NCBI GenBank assembly: GCA_965198325.1 | Contig: CBDAPE010000012.1 | Location: 1-64,000, forward strand | Reading direction: 5' to 3' | Length of the DNA: 64,000 nucleotides | Origin: CBDAPE01 sp965198325 | Lineage (GTDB): Bacteria > Pseudomonadota > Alphaproteobacteria > UBA828 > JAPUJA01 | In this document: piece after piece, positions 41,899 to 52,070 of the stretch | How positions within the stretch are numbered: the stretch's first letter is position 1 | How the letters are laid out: each line of letters begins with the position of its first letter | The notes under the pieces: model-generated | Told to the model about the DNA's origin: nothing | Database searches by the model: none | What the model saw: the letters and a program-made list of their open reading frames with translations, nothing else | Made by a program: the position numbers and the translations under genes

Positions 41899-44301
41899 AT
41901 GACCGCCGCGCTCGACGCCCAGCCGCTGCCCCGGCCCCGGCCCGACAACGACGCCTACGCGCCCGAAGAGCTCGCCGCCCTCGCCGCCCTCGAGCGCCGG
42001 GTGCTGTGGCTTTCGGTCTGGATGATCCATCACGCCAATCACCTGCGGCCCAGCCGGGACGGGCTCAAGGTGGGCGGCCACCAGTCGTCCTGCGCCTCGC
42101 TGGTGAGCCTGATGACGGCGCTCTATTTCCATATCCTCGGGCCCCGCGACCGGGTTGCGGTCAAGCCTCATGCGGGGCCGGTCTTTCACGCGATCGAGTA
42201 TCTTTTCGGCCGCCAGAGCCGCGCCCAGCTCGAGGCGTTCCGCAGCTTTGGCGGCATCCAGGCCTATCCCTCACGGACCAAGGACGCCGCTGCGGTCGAC
42301 ATCTCGACCGGCTCGGTGGGACTGGGTGCGGCGCTCACGCTGTTCGCCTCGCTCGCCCGGGATTACCTGGCGAGCCACGGTCTCGGGCCCGGGGCCGACG
42401 AGCCGGCGGGCCGCATGGTCGCCCTGATCGGCGATGCGGAGCTCGACGAGGGCAACATGTTCGAGGCCCTGCTCGAGGGGGTCAAGCACGACATCCGAAA
42501 CCTGTGGTGGATCATCGACTACAATCGCCAGAGTCTCGACGGCGTGGTTGCCGACGAGCGGCTGTTCCGGCGCTTCGACGATCTGTTCGAGACCATGGGC
42601 TGGACGGTCGTGACGCTCAAGTTCGGCAAGCGCCTGCAGGCGGCCGGCGGGCGCCCCGGGGGCGACGTCCTGCTCGACTGGATCGAGACCTGCCCCAACG
42701 CGCTCTATAGCGCGCTCACCTTCAAGGGAGGAGCCGCCTGGCGCGAGCATCTCGGGCGCGACCTCGCGGGTGTTTCGGGCATCGCCGCCTTGCTCGACGA
42801 GCACGACGACGAGGCCCTGGCCGGCCTGATGACCAACCTGGGCGGCCACGATATGGAGACCATCCTCGAGGCCTTCGACGGCGCCCAGGGCGACGCGCCC
42901 CACTGCTTCATCGCCTACACGATCAAGGGCTACAGCCTGCCGTTCGCGGGCCACAAGGACAACCACTCGGGACTCATGAACCCGACCCAGATGGCGGCCT
43001 TCAAGGCCGCGCAAGGCATTGCCGACGGTGAGGAGTGGGAGCCGTTCGCGGGGCTGGGCCCCCAGGCCGACGGCATCCGGCGTTTCGTTGCGGTGGCGCC
43101 CAGAGCCGCCGGAGCCCTTGCCCATCCGGCGCCCGCTCCGATGCCGGTTCCCCAGCCGTTTCCATGCCCGCACGCCTCCGCGGGCGCGACCCAGGACGCT
43201 TTCGGTCGGATCTTGAGCGATCTCGCACGGGGCGGGAGCGAGCTTGCGACCCGCATCGTGACCGCCTCGCCGGACGTCACCGTGTCGACCAATCTAGGCC
43301 CCTGGGTGAACCGGGTCGGGCTCTACGGCCGGGCGGAGCAGCCCGACCTGTTCCGCGCTGAGCAGGTCGCCTCGCCCCAGACCTGGCAGGCGGCGCCCAC
43401 GGGCCGCCATGTCGAGCTCGGCATCGCGGAGAACAACCTGTTTTTGCTGCTGGCCGCCTTCGGTCTCGCGCCGGCGCTCTTCGGGACCCGACTGTTGCCC
43501 ATCGGCACGCTTTACGACCCGTTCATCGAGCGTGGCCTCGACGCACTTAACTACGGCTGCTACACGGACGCGCGCTTCATGGTCGTCGCGACCCCGGCGG
43601 GCGTCGCGCTGGCGCCCGAAGGCGGCGCCCACCAATCGGTTGCGACGCCGCTGATCGGCATGGCTCAGAGCGGCCTGTCGGCTTTTGAGCCGGCCTTCAT
43701 CGACGAGCTGGCGGTCATCCTGGGCTGGGCGTTCGGCCATCTGCAGGCGGACGACGGCGGCTCGGTCTACCTTCGCCTCTCGACGCGCAAGCTGGACCAG
43801 CCCGATCGGGACATGGCGCCGGCGCTCGAGGCCCAGATCATCGACGGCGGGTACTGGCTCGTGCCGCCGGCGCGAGACGCCGGGCTTGCCGTGGTCTACA
43901 CCGGAGCGGTTGCGGCGGAAGCGCTCGAGGCCCACCGCCAGATCGTCGAGGACGTGCCGGGCTGCGGCCTGCTGGCGGTCACCTCGGCGGACCGGCTGCA
44001 CGCCGGTTGGAGCCGCGCGCGCCGGTGCCGGGAGGCAGGTGACGCTGCGGCCGCGGCCGCGGCGGACGCGCTGCTGGACGCGCTCGCGCCTGATGCCGGT
44101 CTCGTCAGCGTACTCGACGGGCACCCGGCCACGCTCTCCTGGCTGGGCTCCGTGCGGGGCCACAGGGTTCGGGCGCTGGGCGTCGAGGGGTTCGGTCAGT
44201 CGGGCGATATTCCGGATCTCTTTCGCCACTATCGGATCGACGGCGAGGCAATCCTCGACGCGGCGGCCCAACTCCTGCTGGCGCCCAAGCGGTTCCTGTA
44301 A
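41899..44301 (+). CDS. Homodimeric 2-oxoacid (pyruvate-type) dehydrogenase E1, MdeB-like
   Basis: An 800-residue thiamine diphosphate enzyme of the transketolase-like superfamily, organised as in AceE: TPP domain with GDAELDEGNMFEAL...IIDYNRQSLDG, pyrimidine domain with ELGIAENNLFLLL, and a C-terminal transketolase domain. The first TPP motif has GDA in place of GDG. It is shorter than enterobacterial AceE (887). No E2 or E3 gene is adjacent. In Pseudomonas putida a similar E1-like gene, mdeB, sits beside an Lrp-type regulator and is linked to 2-oxobutyrate from methionine degradation; the same role is plausible here, without the mdeA gene. Start ATG 41899. Confidence 0.82.
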   Translation: MTAALDAQPLPRPRPDNDAYAPEELAALAALERRVLWLSVWMIHHANHLRPSRDGLKVGGHQSSCASLVSLMTALYFHILGPRDRVAVKPHAGPVFHAIEYLFGRQSRAQLEAFRSFGGIQAYPSRTKDAAAVDISTGSVGLGAALTLFASLARDYLASHGLGPGADEPAGRMVALIGDAELDEGNMFEALLEGVKHDIRNLWWIIDYNRQSLDGVVADERLFRRFDDLFETMGWTVVTLKFGKRLQAAGGRPGGDVLLDWIETCPNALYSALTFKGGAAWREHLGRDLAGVSGIAALLDEHDDEALAGLMTNLGGHDMETILEAFDGAQGDAPHCFIAYTIKGYSLPFAGHKDNHSGLMNPTQMAAFKAAQGIADGEEWEPFAGLGPQADGIRRFVAVAPRAAGALAHPAPAPMPVPQPFPCPHASAGATQDAFGRILSDLARGGSELATRIVTASPDVTVSTNLGPWVNRVGLYGRAEQPDLFRAEQVASPQTWQAAPTGRHVELGIAENNLFLLLAAFGLAPALFGTRLLPIGTLYDPFIERGLDALNYGCYTDARFMVVATPAGVALAPEGGAHQSVATPLIGMAQSGLSAFEPAFIDELAVILGWAFGHLQADDGGSVYLRLSTRKLDQPDRDMAPALEAQIIDGGYWLVPPARDAGLAVVYTGAVAAEALEAHRQIVEDVPGCGLLAVTSADRLHAGWSRARRCREAGDAAAAAAADALLDALAPDAGLVSVLDGHPATLSWLGSVRGHRVRALGVEGFGQSGDIPDLFRHYRIDGEAILDAAAQLLLAPKRFL

Positions 44302-44318
44302 CCCCGGGGCGCCGGGGT
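44301..44318 (+). terminator. Hairpin after the E1 gene
   Basis: ACCCCGG (44301-44307), loop GGCG, CCGGGGT (44312-44318): a 7-bp G/C stem immediately after the stop codon. No clear U-tract follows, only a TTTT at 44334-44337, so intrinsic termination is uncertain. Confidence 0.4.
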
Positions 44319-44416
44319 GCGGAATATTCGTAGTTTTGAAAATTTATGCTATATGGAGCGCGCCGCGACCCGGAAAACCGGACCGCGGCGCGAGGCAAGC
44401 CACGTGAGGTCAGCGG

Positions 44417-44501
44417 GCGGGCGTGGCGGAATTGGTAGACGCGCCAGATTTAGGATCTGGTGACGCAAGTCGTGGGGGTTCGAGTCCCTCCGCCCGCACC
44501 A
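44417..44501 (+). tRNA. tRNA-Leu (anticodon TAG)
   Basis: An 85-base tRNA. Acceptor stem GCGGGCG (44417-44423) pairs with CGCCCGC (44491-44497), followed by an encoded ACCA. The anticodon stem is CCAGA/TCTGG with loop TTTAGGA, so the anticodon is TAG (Leu CUN). A long variable arm is present, as expected for a class II tRNA-Leu, and the T arm contains GGTTCGAGTCC. An A/T-rich block with TATGCTATAT at 44345-44354 lies upstream and may hold the promoter. Confidence 0.96.
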
Positions 44502-44581
44502 GTTCACGAACCGCTCGGCAGGGCCGGCCAGGTTCTCCGGCCGATTCACCAGACGATATCCAAGGCTAGACGACAACCGCC

Positions 44582-46054
44582 ATGCAAGTAACCGAGACCC
44601 AATCCGAGGGTCTGAAGCGCGAATTCAAGATCGTCGTTCCGGCGGCCGATATTCAGAGCGAAGTCGACGCGCGCATCGACGAACTCAGCCGGACGATCGA
44701 GTTCAAGGGGTTTCGCAAGGGCAAGGTACCCGTCACCCTGATCCGCAACAAATATGCGCCATCGGTCCTGGGCGAGGTGCTCGAGAAGGCCGTCGACAAG
44801 AGTTCGCGCCAGGCGATCGTCGACAAAGGCGTTCGGCCTGCTCTGCAGCCGAAGATCGAGATCACGAATTTCGCCGAAGGTACGGACCTGGAATATACGA
44901 TGGCGCTTGAGATCCTGCCCGATGTCGATCCGGGCGATCTGAACCGGCTGACCCTGACGCGACTGGCTGTCGATGTGGACGATACGGAGGTGACAAAGGC
45001 GCTCGATCGATTGGCCGAGCAGGACAAGCAGTTCGCCGCTGTGAAAACCGACCGAGCGGCGGAAACCGGCAATCAGGTGGTGATCGATTTCGTCGGCCAG
45101 GTGGACGGCGAGACGATCAAGGACGGCACGGCGGAGGGCTTCGAGCTGGAGCTCGGCACCGACATGCTGATCCCCGGGTTCGAGGACCAGCTCGTCGGCG
45201 CCAAGGCCGGCGATCATGTGACGGTCACGGCGGACTTTCCCGCCGATTACCCCGCGGAGGAGCTGGCCGGAAAGACCGCCACGTTCGCGGTCGACGTCAA
45301 AGAACTTCGGGAACGCGAGGCGGTCACCGTCGACGAGGCGTTTGCCGAACGCCGTGGCCTCGAATCGCTCGACAAGCTCAAGGACATCGTCCGCAATCAG
45401 CTGGACCAGGAATACGTCTCGATCGCGCGAGGACGGCTGAAACGGGAGCTGTTCGACAAATTGGCCGAAGGCCACGACTTCGCACTGCCCGACGGAATGA
45501 AGGAACAGGAGTTCGAAACGGTCTGGAAACAGCTGACCGACGAAATGGAACGGTCCAAGACGAGCTTCGAGGATCTGGAAAAATCGGAAGACGAATCCCG
45601 GGCGGAATATTACGCGCTGACCGAGCGACGTCTGCGGCTAGGCCTGCTGCTTGCCGAAATCGGCCAAAGTGCCAAGATCGAGGTTAACAAGAACGAATTG
45701 ATTCAGGCGGCGGTCCGGCGCACCACGACCCAGTTCCCGGGCCAGGAACAGCAGGTCCTCGAGTTTTACGAGAAGAACCCCGATGCGCTCGAGGAATTCC
45801 ACGGTGCAATCTTCGAGGAGAAGGTCGTCGACCACATCGTCGATATGGCGACGGTTACGGATAAAAAGGTAACGATCGAGGAATTGCTCGCGCCGCCGGA
45901 GGAGCCGGTGGAGGGAGCCAAGACCGAGGACTCGGCCAGCGACAAGAAGGCGACGAAGGCGGCAAAGACCGCAAAAACCAAAGCGCCGCGCAAGTCAGCG
46001 AAGACAAAGCCGAAGCCGAAGCCGAAGAGCGCGTCTGACTCCACGGGGGATTGA
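44582..46054 (+). CDS. tig: Trigger factor with lysine-rich C-terminal extension
   Basis: Ribosome-associated chaperone, 490 residues. The N-terminal ribosome-binding domain contains the signature GFRKGKVP (about 40-47), followed by the FKBP-type PPIase domain (about 160-245) and the helical C-terminal chaperone domain. Enterobacterial trigger factor has 432 residues; here the last 46 residues (from about 445) contain 13 lysines in an Ala/Lys/Pro repeat (AKTAKTKAP, KPKPKPK). The ATG opens the tig-clpP-clpX-lon cluster and follows the tRNA by 80 bases. Confidence 0.95.
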   Translation: MQVTETQSEGLKREFKIVVPAADIQSEVDARIDELSRTIEFKGFRKGKVPVTLIRNKYAPSVLGEVLEKAVDKSSRQAIVDKGVRPALQPKIEITNFAEGTDLEYTMALEILPDVDPGDLNRLTLTRLAVDVDDTEVTKALDRLAEQDKQFAAVKTDRAAETGNQVVIDFVGQVDGETIKDGTAEGFELELGTDMLIPGFEDQLVGAKAGDHVTVTADFPADYPAEELAGKTATFAVDVKELREREAVTVDEAFAERRGLESLDKLKDIVRNQLDQEYVSIARGRLKRELFDKLAEGHDFALPDGMKEQEFETVWKQLTDEMERSKTSFEDLEKSEDESRAEYYALTERRLRLGLLLAEIGQSAKIEVNKNELIQAAVRRTTTQFPGQEQQVLEFYEKNPDALEEFHGAIFEEKVVDHIVDMATVTDKKVTIEELLAPPEEPVEGAKTEDSASDKKATKAAKTAKTKAPRKSAKTKPKPKPKSASDSTGD

Positions 46055-46095
46055 GACAGAACCGATTGATCCTATGTTGGAAGAGTGACTTCGAA

Positions 46096-46758
46096 ATGAC
46101 CGATATAACCGAACCCAACGCAAATGCTCTGGTCCCCATGGTCGTCGAGCAGACGAACCGGGGCGAGCGTGCCTACGATATCTATTCGCGGTTGCTCAAG
46201 GAGCGCATCGTGTTCCTGACCGGCCCCGTGGGTGACGAGGTTGCGAGCCTGGTTACAGCTCAGCTTTTATTTCTCGAATCCGAGAATCCTTCAAAAGATA
46301 TCTCGTTTTACGTCAACTCGCCGGGCGGCATCGTGACCGCGGGTCTCGCAATATACGACACCATGCAGTACATCCGGCCCGACATCGCGACCCTGTGCAT
46401 CGGCCAGGCGGCATCGATGGGCTCCCTGTTGCTGTGTGGCGGCACCAAGGGCAAGCGGTATGCCCTGCCCAATGCCCGCATTATGATCCACCAACCTTCG
46501 GGCGGTGCCCAGGGCCAGGCGACCGATATTGAAATCCAGGCCCGCGAAATTCTCTCGATTCGCGAGCGCCTCAATAAAATCTATGCGAAACACACCGGAC
46601 AGACGATTTCGGTGATCGAAACGAATGTCGAACGCGATACATTCATGACGGCGGATGCCGCCAAGGAGTTCGGACTGATCGACGATGTCGTCGTGAGTCG
46701 ACCGGAATCCATGAAAACCTCCGAAGAGAAGGCTAAGAGCGGCACAACCGACGGCTAA
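46096..46758 (+). CDS. clpP: ATP-dependent Clp protease proteolytic subunit
   Basis: Serine protease of the ClpXP/ClpAP complexes, 220 residues. The nucleophile Ser is in GQAASMGSLLL, the catalytic His in MIHQPSGGAQGQA, and the Asp follows in the DTF/ERD region. YVNSPGG forms the substrate-binding strand. The ATG at 46096 leaves a 12-residue propeptide-like leader. It follows tig by 41 bases, so both may share a transcript. Confidence 0.96.
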   Translation: MTDITEPNANALVPMVVEQTNRGERAYDIYSRLLKERIVFLTGPVGDEVASLVTAQLLFLESENPSKDISFYVNSPGGIVTAGLAIYDTMQYIRPDIATLCIGQAASMGSLLLCGGTKGKRYALPNARIMIHQPSGGAQGQATDIEIQAREILSIRERLNKIYAKHTGQTISVIETNVERDTFMTADAAKEFGLIDDVVVSRPESMKTSEEKAKSGTTDG

Positions 46759-46961
46759 GCGGGCCGTTAAACTTCTGTTGATTTGATTGCACTACGGTAT
46801 GTGCGAAACCCCGAACAGGGGCCGACAAAATTTCGCCGGTTGCGCTCCCGACACTATAGGGCTTGAACGGTTCGAACTTTTGGGTTGTCATGTAAGTAGC
46901 TGATTCCAAACGCGCTGCGGCGAGTTCGGCATCGGCATCGGGGCGAGACGACGGAGTAAAG

Positions 46962-48233
<1,272 letters not shown>

Positions 48234-48353
48234 GTTGCACTTGATCCGCGCACGGCGGGTCACTACCTATCTGGGGCGCGATCGCCCGCTGCCCCAAGCC
48301 GTTTCGGTGGGCACCGCCCCGCAGCTACATCGGCCCGCAGCCAACGAGGAAGC

Positions 48354-50771
48354 ATGTTAGACATTTCCAGCGCTCCGCTTTATCCGGTTCTCCCGCTTCG
48401 GGACATTGTCGTGTTTCCCCACATGATCGTGCCGCTTTTCGTGGGACGCGAGAAATCGGTCCGCGCTCTGGAAGACGTCATGAAAGAGGACAAGCAGATT
48501 CTCCTGGTGGCCCAGAAGAATGCCGGGCAGGACGATCCGGCGCCCGCCGACATCCACAGCGTCGGCACCATCGGGACTGTGCTCCAACTGCTCAAGTTGC
48601 CGGACGGAACGGTAAAGGTTCTCGTCGAAGGTGGTCCGCGCGCGAAGATCGTGCGATATGCGGAGAACGAGGAGTTTTTCCAGGCCTATGCCGAGCCGAT
48701 CGAGGAAGAGCGCGCCGCCGAGCAGGAACTTGAAGCCCTTGCGCGCTCGACGGTCTCACAGTTTGAGCAATATGTGAAGCTGAACAAGAAGGTACCGCCC
48801 GAGGTGCTGGTTTCGATCAACCAGATCGACGAAGCCTCGAAGCTCGCGGACACCATTGCCTCCCACATTGCCGTGAAACTTTCCGAGAAACAGGAGTTGC
48901 TTGAGATCGAATCCATTTCCGAGCGGCTCGAGCGGGTTTACGCGCTGATGGAAAACGAGATCGGTGTGCTTCAGGTCGAGAAGCGCATTCGCTCGCGGGT
49001 CAAGCGCCAGATGGAGAAGACGCAACGCGAGTATTATCTCAACGAACAGATGAAGGCGATCCAGAAGGAGCTCGGCGACACCGACGACGGGCGCGACGAG
49101 GCCGCCGAAATCGAAGAGAAGATCGAGAAGACGAAGCTCTCGAAGGAAGCCAAGGAAAAAGCCGAGACCGAGGTCAAGAAACTGCGCTCGATGAGCCCGA
49201 TGTCGGCCGAAGCGACGGTCGTGCGGAACTATCTCGACTGGCTGTTGAACATTCCCTGGAAGAAGCCGGGAAAGGTCAAGAAGGATCTCAAGCGCGCCAA
49301 GGTGGTGCTCGACGAGGACCACTACGGCCTTGAAAAGGTCAAGGAGAGGATTCTCGAATACCTCGCGGTGCAGCAGCGCAAAGGCAAGGTCAAGGGACCG
49401 ATCCTGTGCCTCGTGGGTCCGCCCGGTGTGGGCAAGACGTCGCTCGGTAAATCGATCGCCCGGGCCACAGGGCGGAATTTCGTGCGGATGTCGCTGGGCG
49501 GCGTGCGCGATGAATCAGAGATTCGCGGCCACCGGCGCACCTACATCGGCTCGATGCCGGGCAAGATCATCCAGTCGATGAAGAAAGCGAAGACGTCGAA
49601 TCCGCTTTTCCTGCTCGACGAGGTCGACAAGATGGGTGCCGACTGGCGGGGCGATCCGGCGTCGGCGCTCCTCGAGGTGCTGGATCCCGAGCAGAACAGC
49701 ACGTTCAACGACCACTATCTCGAGGTCGACTACGATCTCTCCGACGTCATGTTCGTTACCACGGCGAACACGATGCGGATTCCGCCGCCGTTGCTCGACC
49801 GGATGGAAACCATCCGTCTAGCGGGTTATACCGAGGACGAGAAGGTCGAGATCGCGCGCCGCCACCTGATCCCCAAGCAAGTCGAAGACAGCGGCTTGAA
49901 GAAGGGCGAATGGTCGATTTCCGGGGAGGCGCTGCGGGACCTGATTCGCTACTACACCCGGGAGGCTGGCGTGCGCAACCTGGAGCGCGAGCTCGCCAAT
50001 CTGGCCCGCAAGGCGGTCAAGGAAATTCTCTCGAAGGATAAGGTCGACAAGATCAAGGTCACCCGTCGCAATGTCGGCAAGTTCGCGGGCGTGCGCCGCT
50101 ACCGCTACGGTGAAGCCGAAGCCGACGATCTGGTCGGCGTCACGACTGGCCTCGCCTGGACCGAGGTCGGCGGCGAGCTGCTCTCCGTCGAGGCCGTGAT
50201 GCTGCCCGGCAAGGGCCGGATGCGGATGACCGGCAAGCTGGGCGACGTCATGCAGGAGTCCGTCGAGGCCGCGCGGAGCTATGTCCATTCGCGCGCGGTC
50301 GACTTCGGGGTTACGCCAACGATCTTCCACAAGAAGGATATCCATATCCACGTGCCAGAGGGCGCGACGCCGAAGGATGGCCCGTCGGCGGGCGTTGCCA
50401 TGTGCACGTCGATTGTGTCGGTGCTAACCGGAATCCCGATCAAGAAAACGATCGCGATGACTGGCGAGATCAGCCTGCGCGGACGAGTCTTTCCCATCGG
50501 TGGGCTCAAGGAGAAGCTGCTGGCCGCGCTGCGCGGCGGCGTAAAGACAGTGCTGATTCCGATCGAGAACGAGAAGGACCTCGCCGAGATTCCGGACAAC
50601 GTCAAAAGAGAGCTCGAAATAATCTCCGTAAGCACCGTCGACGAGGTGCTGGAGCAGGCCTTGACGCAGCCTCTCGTGCCGATCGAATGGTCGGAAGATG
50701 ACGAGCAAGTCGAGGGCGTTCCGGGCGGTGCAATTGAGGACGATGACATTTCAGGCGTCGTCAAGCATTAG
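48354..50771 (+). CDS. lon: ATP-dependent Lon protease
   Basis: AAA+ protease that degrades misfolded and regulatory proteins, 805 residues. It has the N-terminal LON substrate domain, a long coiled coil (about 190-260), Walker A GPPGVGKTS, Walker B LFLLDEVDK and the C-terminal protease domain with the Ser-Lys dyad (PKDGPSAGVAM; Lys in the GGLKEKLLAA region). The start ATG at 48354 has GAGGAAGC upstream. The -10-like CCTATCTGGG at 48266-48275 resembles a heat-shock promoter element, but its distance from the CTTG at 48240 is too large. Confidence 0.97.
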   Translation: MLDISSAPLYPVLPLRDIVVFPHMIVPLFVGREKSVRALEDVMKEDKQILLVAQKNAGQDDPAPADIHSVGTIGTVLQLLKLPDGTVKVLVEGGPRAKIVRYAENEEFFQAYAEPIEEERAAEQELEALARSTVSQFEQYVKLNKKVPPEVLVSINQIDEASKLADTIASHIAVKLSEKQELLEIESISERLERVYALMENEIGVLQVEKRIRSRVKRQMEKTQREYYLNEQMKAIQKELGDTDDGRDEAAEIEEKIEKTKLSKEAKEKAETEVKKLRSMSPMSAEATVVRNYLDWLLNIPWKKPGKVKKDLKRAKVVLDEDHYGLEKVKERILEYLAVQQRKGKVKGPILCLVGPPGVGKTSLGKSIARATGRNFVRMSLGGVRDESEIRGHRRTYIGSMPGKIIQSMKKAKTSNPLFLLDEVDKMGADWRGDPASALLEVLDPEQNSTFNDHYLEVDYDLSDVMFVTTANTMRIPPPLLDRMETIRLAGYTEDEKVEIARRHLIPKQVEDSGLKKGEWSISGEALRDLIRYYTREAGVRNLERELANLARKAVKEILSKDKVDKIKVTRRNVGKFAGVRRYRYGEAEADDLVGVTTGLAWTEVGGELLSVEAVMLPGKGRMRMTGKLGDVMQESVEAARSYVHSRAVDFGVTPTIFHKKDIHIHVPEGATPKDGPSAGVAMCTSIVSVLTGIPIKKTIAMTGEISLRGRVFPIGGLKEKLLAALRGGVKTVLIPIENEKDLAEIPDNVKRELEIISVSTVDEVLEQALTQPLVPIEWSEDDEQVEGVPGGAIEDDDISGVVKH

Positions 50772-50785
50772 CCGATTCGCATCAC

Positions 50786-50831
50786 TTTCACCCCTCGATC
50801 GGGAATCTCCGGCGATCCCGAAGGGGTGAAA
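50786..50831. terminator. Strong inverted repeat after lon
   Basis: Outer arms TTTCACCCCT (50786-50795) and AGGGGTGAAA (50822-50831) pair perfectly; an inner pair TCGGGA/TCCCGA extends the stem. It lies 15 bases after the lon stop. It could terminate lon, although the U-tract after the 3' arm is short. Confidence 0.5.
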
Positions 50832-50877
50832 ACCGCATGATTCCTAAGAAAAATACCGGATTTTCGGGTTTGGCCAT

Positions 50878-50906
50878 TTGACGGGCGCGCAAATCGCGAT
50901 TTAGAC
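50878..50906 (+). promoter_or_regulatory. Sigma70-type promoter upstream of hup
   Basis: TTGACG (50878-50883), a 17-base spacer and TTAGAC (50901-50906) form a good vegetative promoter about 72 bases upstream of the HU start codon. It follows the lon hairpin, so hup would be transcribed independently. Confidence 0.6.
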
Positions 50907-50977
50907 TCGTCGAGTACCCAATATTGCGCTTCTCCTAATATTTTTCTCATCAATCTCCATCAGAAGGGGGCAAGGCG

Positions 50978-51253
50978 GTGAACAAACAGGATCTCGTTAA
51001 AGCGGTTGCCAACGATGCTGGTCTATCCCGTGCCAGTGCCGAAGCGGCAGTGGACTCGGTTTTCGGTTCGATTACCTCGAGTCTGTCCGGCGGGGGCGAA
51101 GCTCGTCTGGTTGGCTTTGGCACCTTCAGCGTGGTCAATCGGAAGGCCACGGAAGGCCGCAACCCGCGCACCGGCGAGAAGATCAAGATCGCGGCTTCGA
51201 AGCAGCCTAAATTCAAGGCCGGCAAGGCTCTGAAGGACTCGGTGAATCGCTAG
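50978..51253 (+). CDS. hup: HU-family nucleoid protein
   Basis: Histone-like DNA-bending protein, 91 residues. It has the family pattern: N-terminal helical dimer part (LVKAVANDAGLSRASAEAAVDSVFGSI), the RLVGFGTFSVVNRKATEGRNPRTGEKIKI arm region with the intercalating Pro, and a C-terminal basic helix. The start is GTG with AAGG close upstream. Its position between lon and the tRNA/nuo genes is usual for alphaproteobacteria. Confidence 0.95.
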   Translation: MNKQDLVKAVANDAGLSRASAEAAVDSVFGSITSSLSGGGEARLVGFGTFSVVNRKATEGRNPRTGEKIKIAASKQPKFKAGKALKDSVNR

Positions 51254-51277
51254 ACGACCGACAGACTTTCATTCGAC

Positions 51278-51313
51278 GACGATGCCGGCTATCTTCTGGC
51301 AGCCGGCTTCGTC
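51278..51313 (+). terminator. Hairpin after hup
   Basis: GACGATGCCGGCT (51278-51290) and AGCCGGCTTCGTC (51301-51313) pair at 12 of 13 positions around a 10-base loop, 25 bases after the hup stop. No U-tract follows. It is the likely end of the hup transcript. Confidence 0.45.
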
Positions 51314-51378
51314 ATGTCTGGGGCTTCTCGAAACCGCGTGTCGGGATCCCGCGGCGAGGTTCCTGCATGCTGGCGGCG

Positions 51379-51453
51379 GGGCGATTAGCTCAGCGGTAGA
51401 GCGTCTCGTTTACACCGAGAATGTCGGCGGTTCGATCCCGTCATCGCCCACCA
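51379..51453 (+). tRNA. tRNA-Val (anticodon TAC)
   Basis: A 75-base tRNA. Acceptor GGGCGAT (51379-51385) pairs with ATCGCCC (51443-51449), followed by A and an encoded CCA. Anticodon stem TCTCG/CGAGA with loop TTTACAC gives TAC (Val GUA and wobble codons). The D arm (TAGCTCAGCGGTAGAGC) and the T arm (GGTTCGATCC) are normal. Confidence 0.96.
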
Positions 51454-51498
51454 TCAATCCCGCAGAAATGCTGGGTTGCGGGCCGTCACCGAAGCCGC

Positions 51499-51527
51499 TT
51501 GACCTGAGGTTGCCCGTGCAGTACACC
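51499..51527 (+). promoter_or_regulatory. Weak promoter-like pair upstream of tRNA-Asp
   Basis: TTGACC (51499-51504), 17 bases, then TACACC (51522-51527). The -10 is poor, but the position, 38 bases before tRNA-Asp, is suitable. Confidence 0.3.
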
Positions 51528-51565
51528 GAGCCTGCCGACGGCGGATTTGCCGGTTTCCGGTCATC

Positions 51566-51642
<77 letters not shown>

Positions 51643-51704
51643 GCCTCGACCAGCCTCGGCCACTCGGCACAAACGATCGGTCATACGAGAGCACGAATCG
51701 AGCG

Positions 51705-52070
51705 ATGGACGCCCTGCTTTCCGAATACCTGCCGATCCTGATTTTTCTGGGAATCGCCATGGCGTTGGCGGGCCTGATCCTCGTCGCGTCCTACATCGTC
51801 GCGCCGCAGCGGCCCGACAGCGAAAAACTCTCGGCCTACGAATGTGGATTCGAGGCGTTCGGCGATGCGCGCCGCAGGTTCGACGTTCGCTTCTACCTTG
51901 TCGCCATCCTGTTCATTATTTTCGACCTCGAAGTTGGCTATCTGTTTCCCTGGGCGGTTTCGTTCGGGGAGATCGGCATGTACGGCTTCTGGACGATGAT
52001 CGTCTTTCTCGGCCTGCTGACGATCGGCTTCATCTACGAGTGGAAGAAAGGCGCGCTCGAATGGGAGTAG
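51705..52070 (+). CDS. nuoA: NADH-quinone oxidoreductase subunit A
   Basis: First gene of the complex I operon, 121 residues, three membrane helices. The matrix loop SEKLSAYECGFEAFGDARRRFDVRFYLVA is the conserved NuoA signature with its acidic residue and Cys. ATG 51705 is near the end of the spacer after tRNA-Asp. It overlaps nuoB by 10 bases. Confidence 0.96.
   Translation: MDALLSEYLPILIFLGIAMALAGLILVASYIVAPQRPDSEKLSAYECGFEAFGDARRRFDVRFYLVAILFIIFDLEVGYLFPWAVSFGEIGMYGFWTMIVFLGLLTIGFIYEWKKGALEWE

Noticed and set aside
44349..44576. Leftward frame with the text GRRDSNPHDLRHQILNLARLP
   Set aside because: It is the well-known false protein read antisense through a tRNA-Leu gene.
46862..46896. 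CTTGAA followed by a CATGTA-like element before clpX as a heat-shock promoter
   Set aside because: The -10 part matches poorly and the spacing is wrong.
48240..48275. Heat-shock-type promoter before lon
   Set aside because: CCTATCTGGG fits the alphaproteobacterial -10, but the only CTTG lies 22 bases before it, longer than the expected 17.
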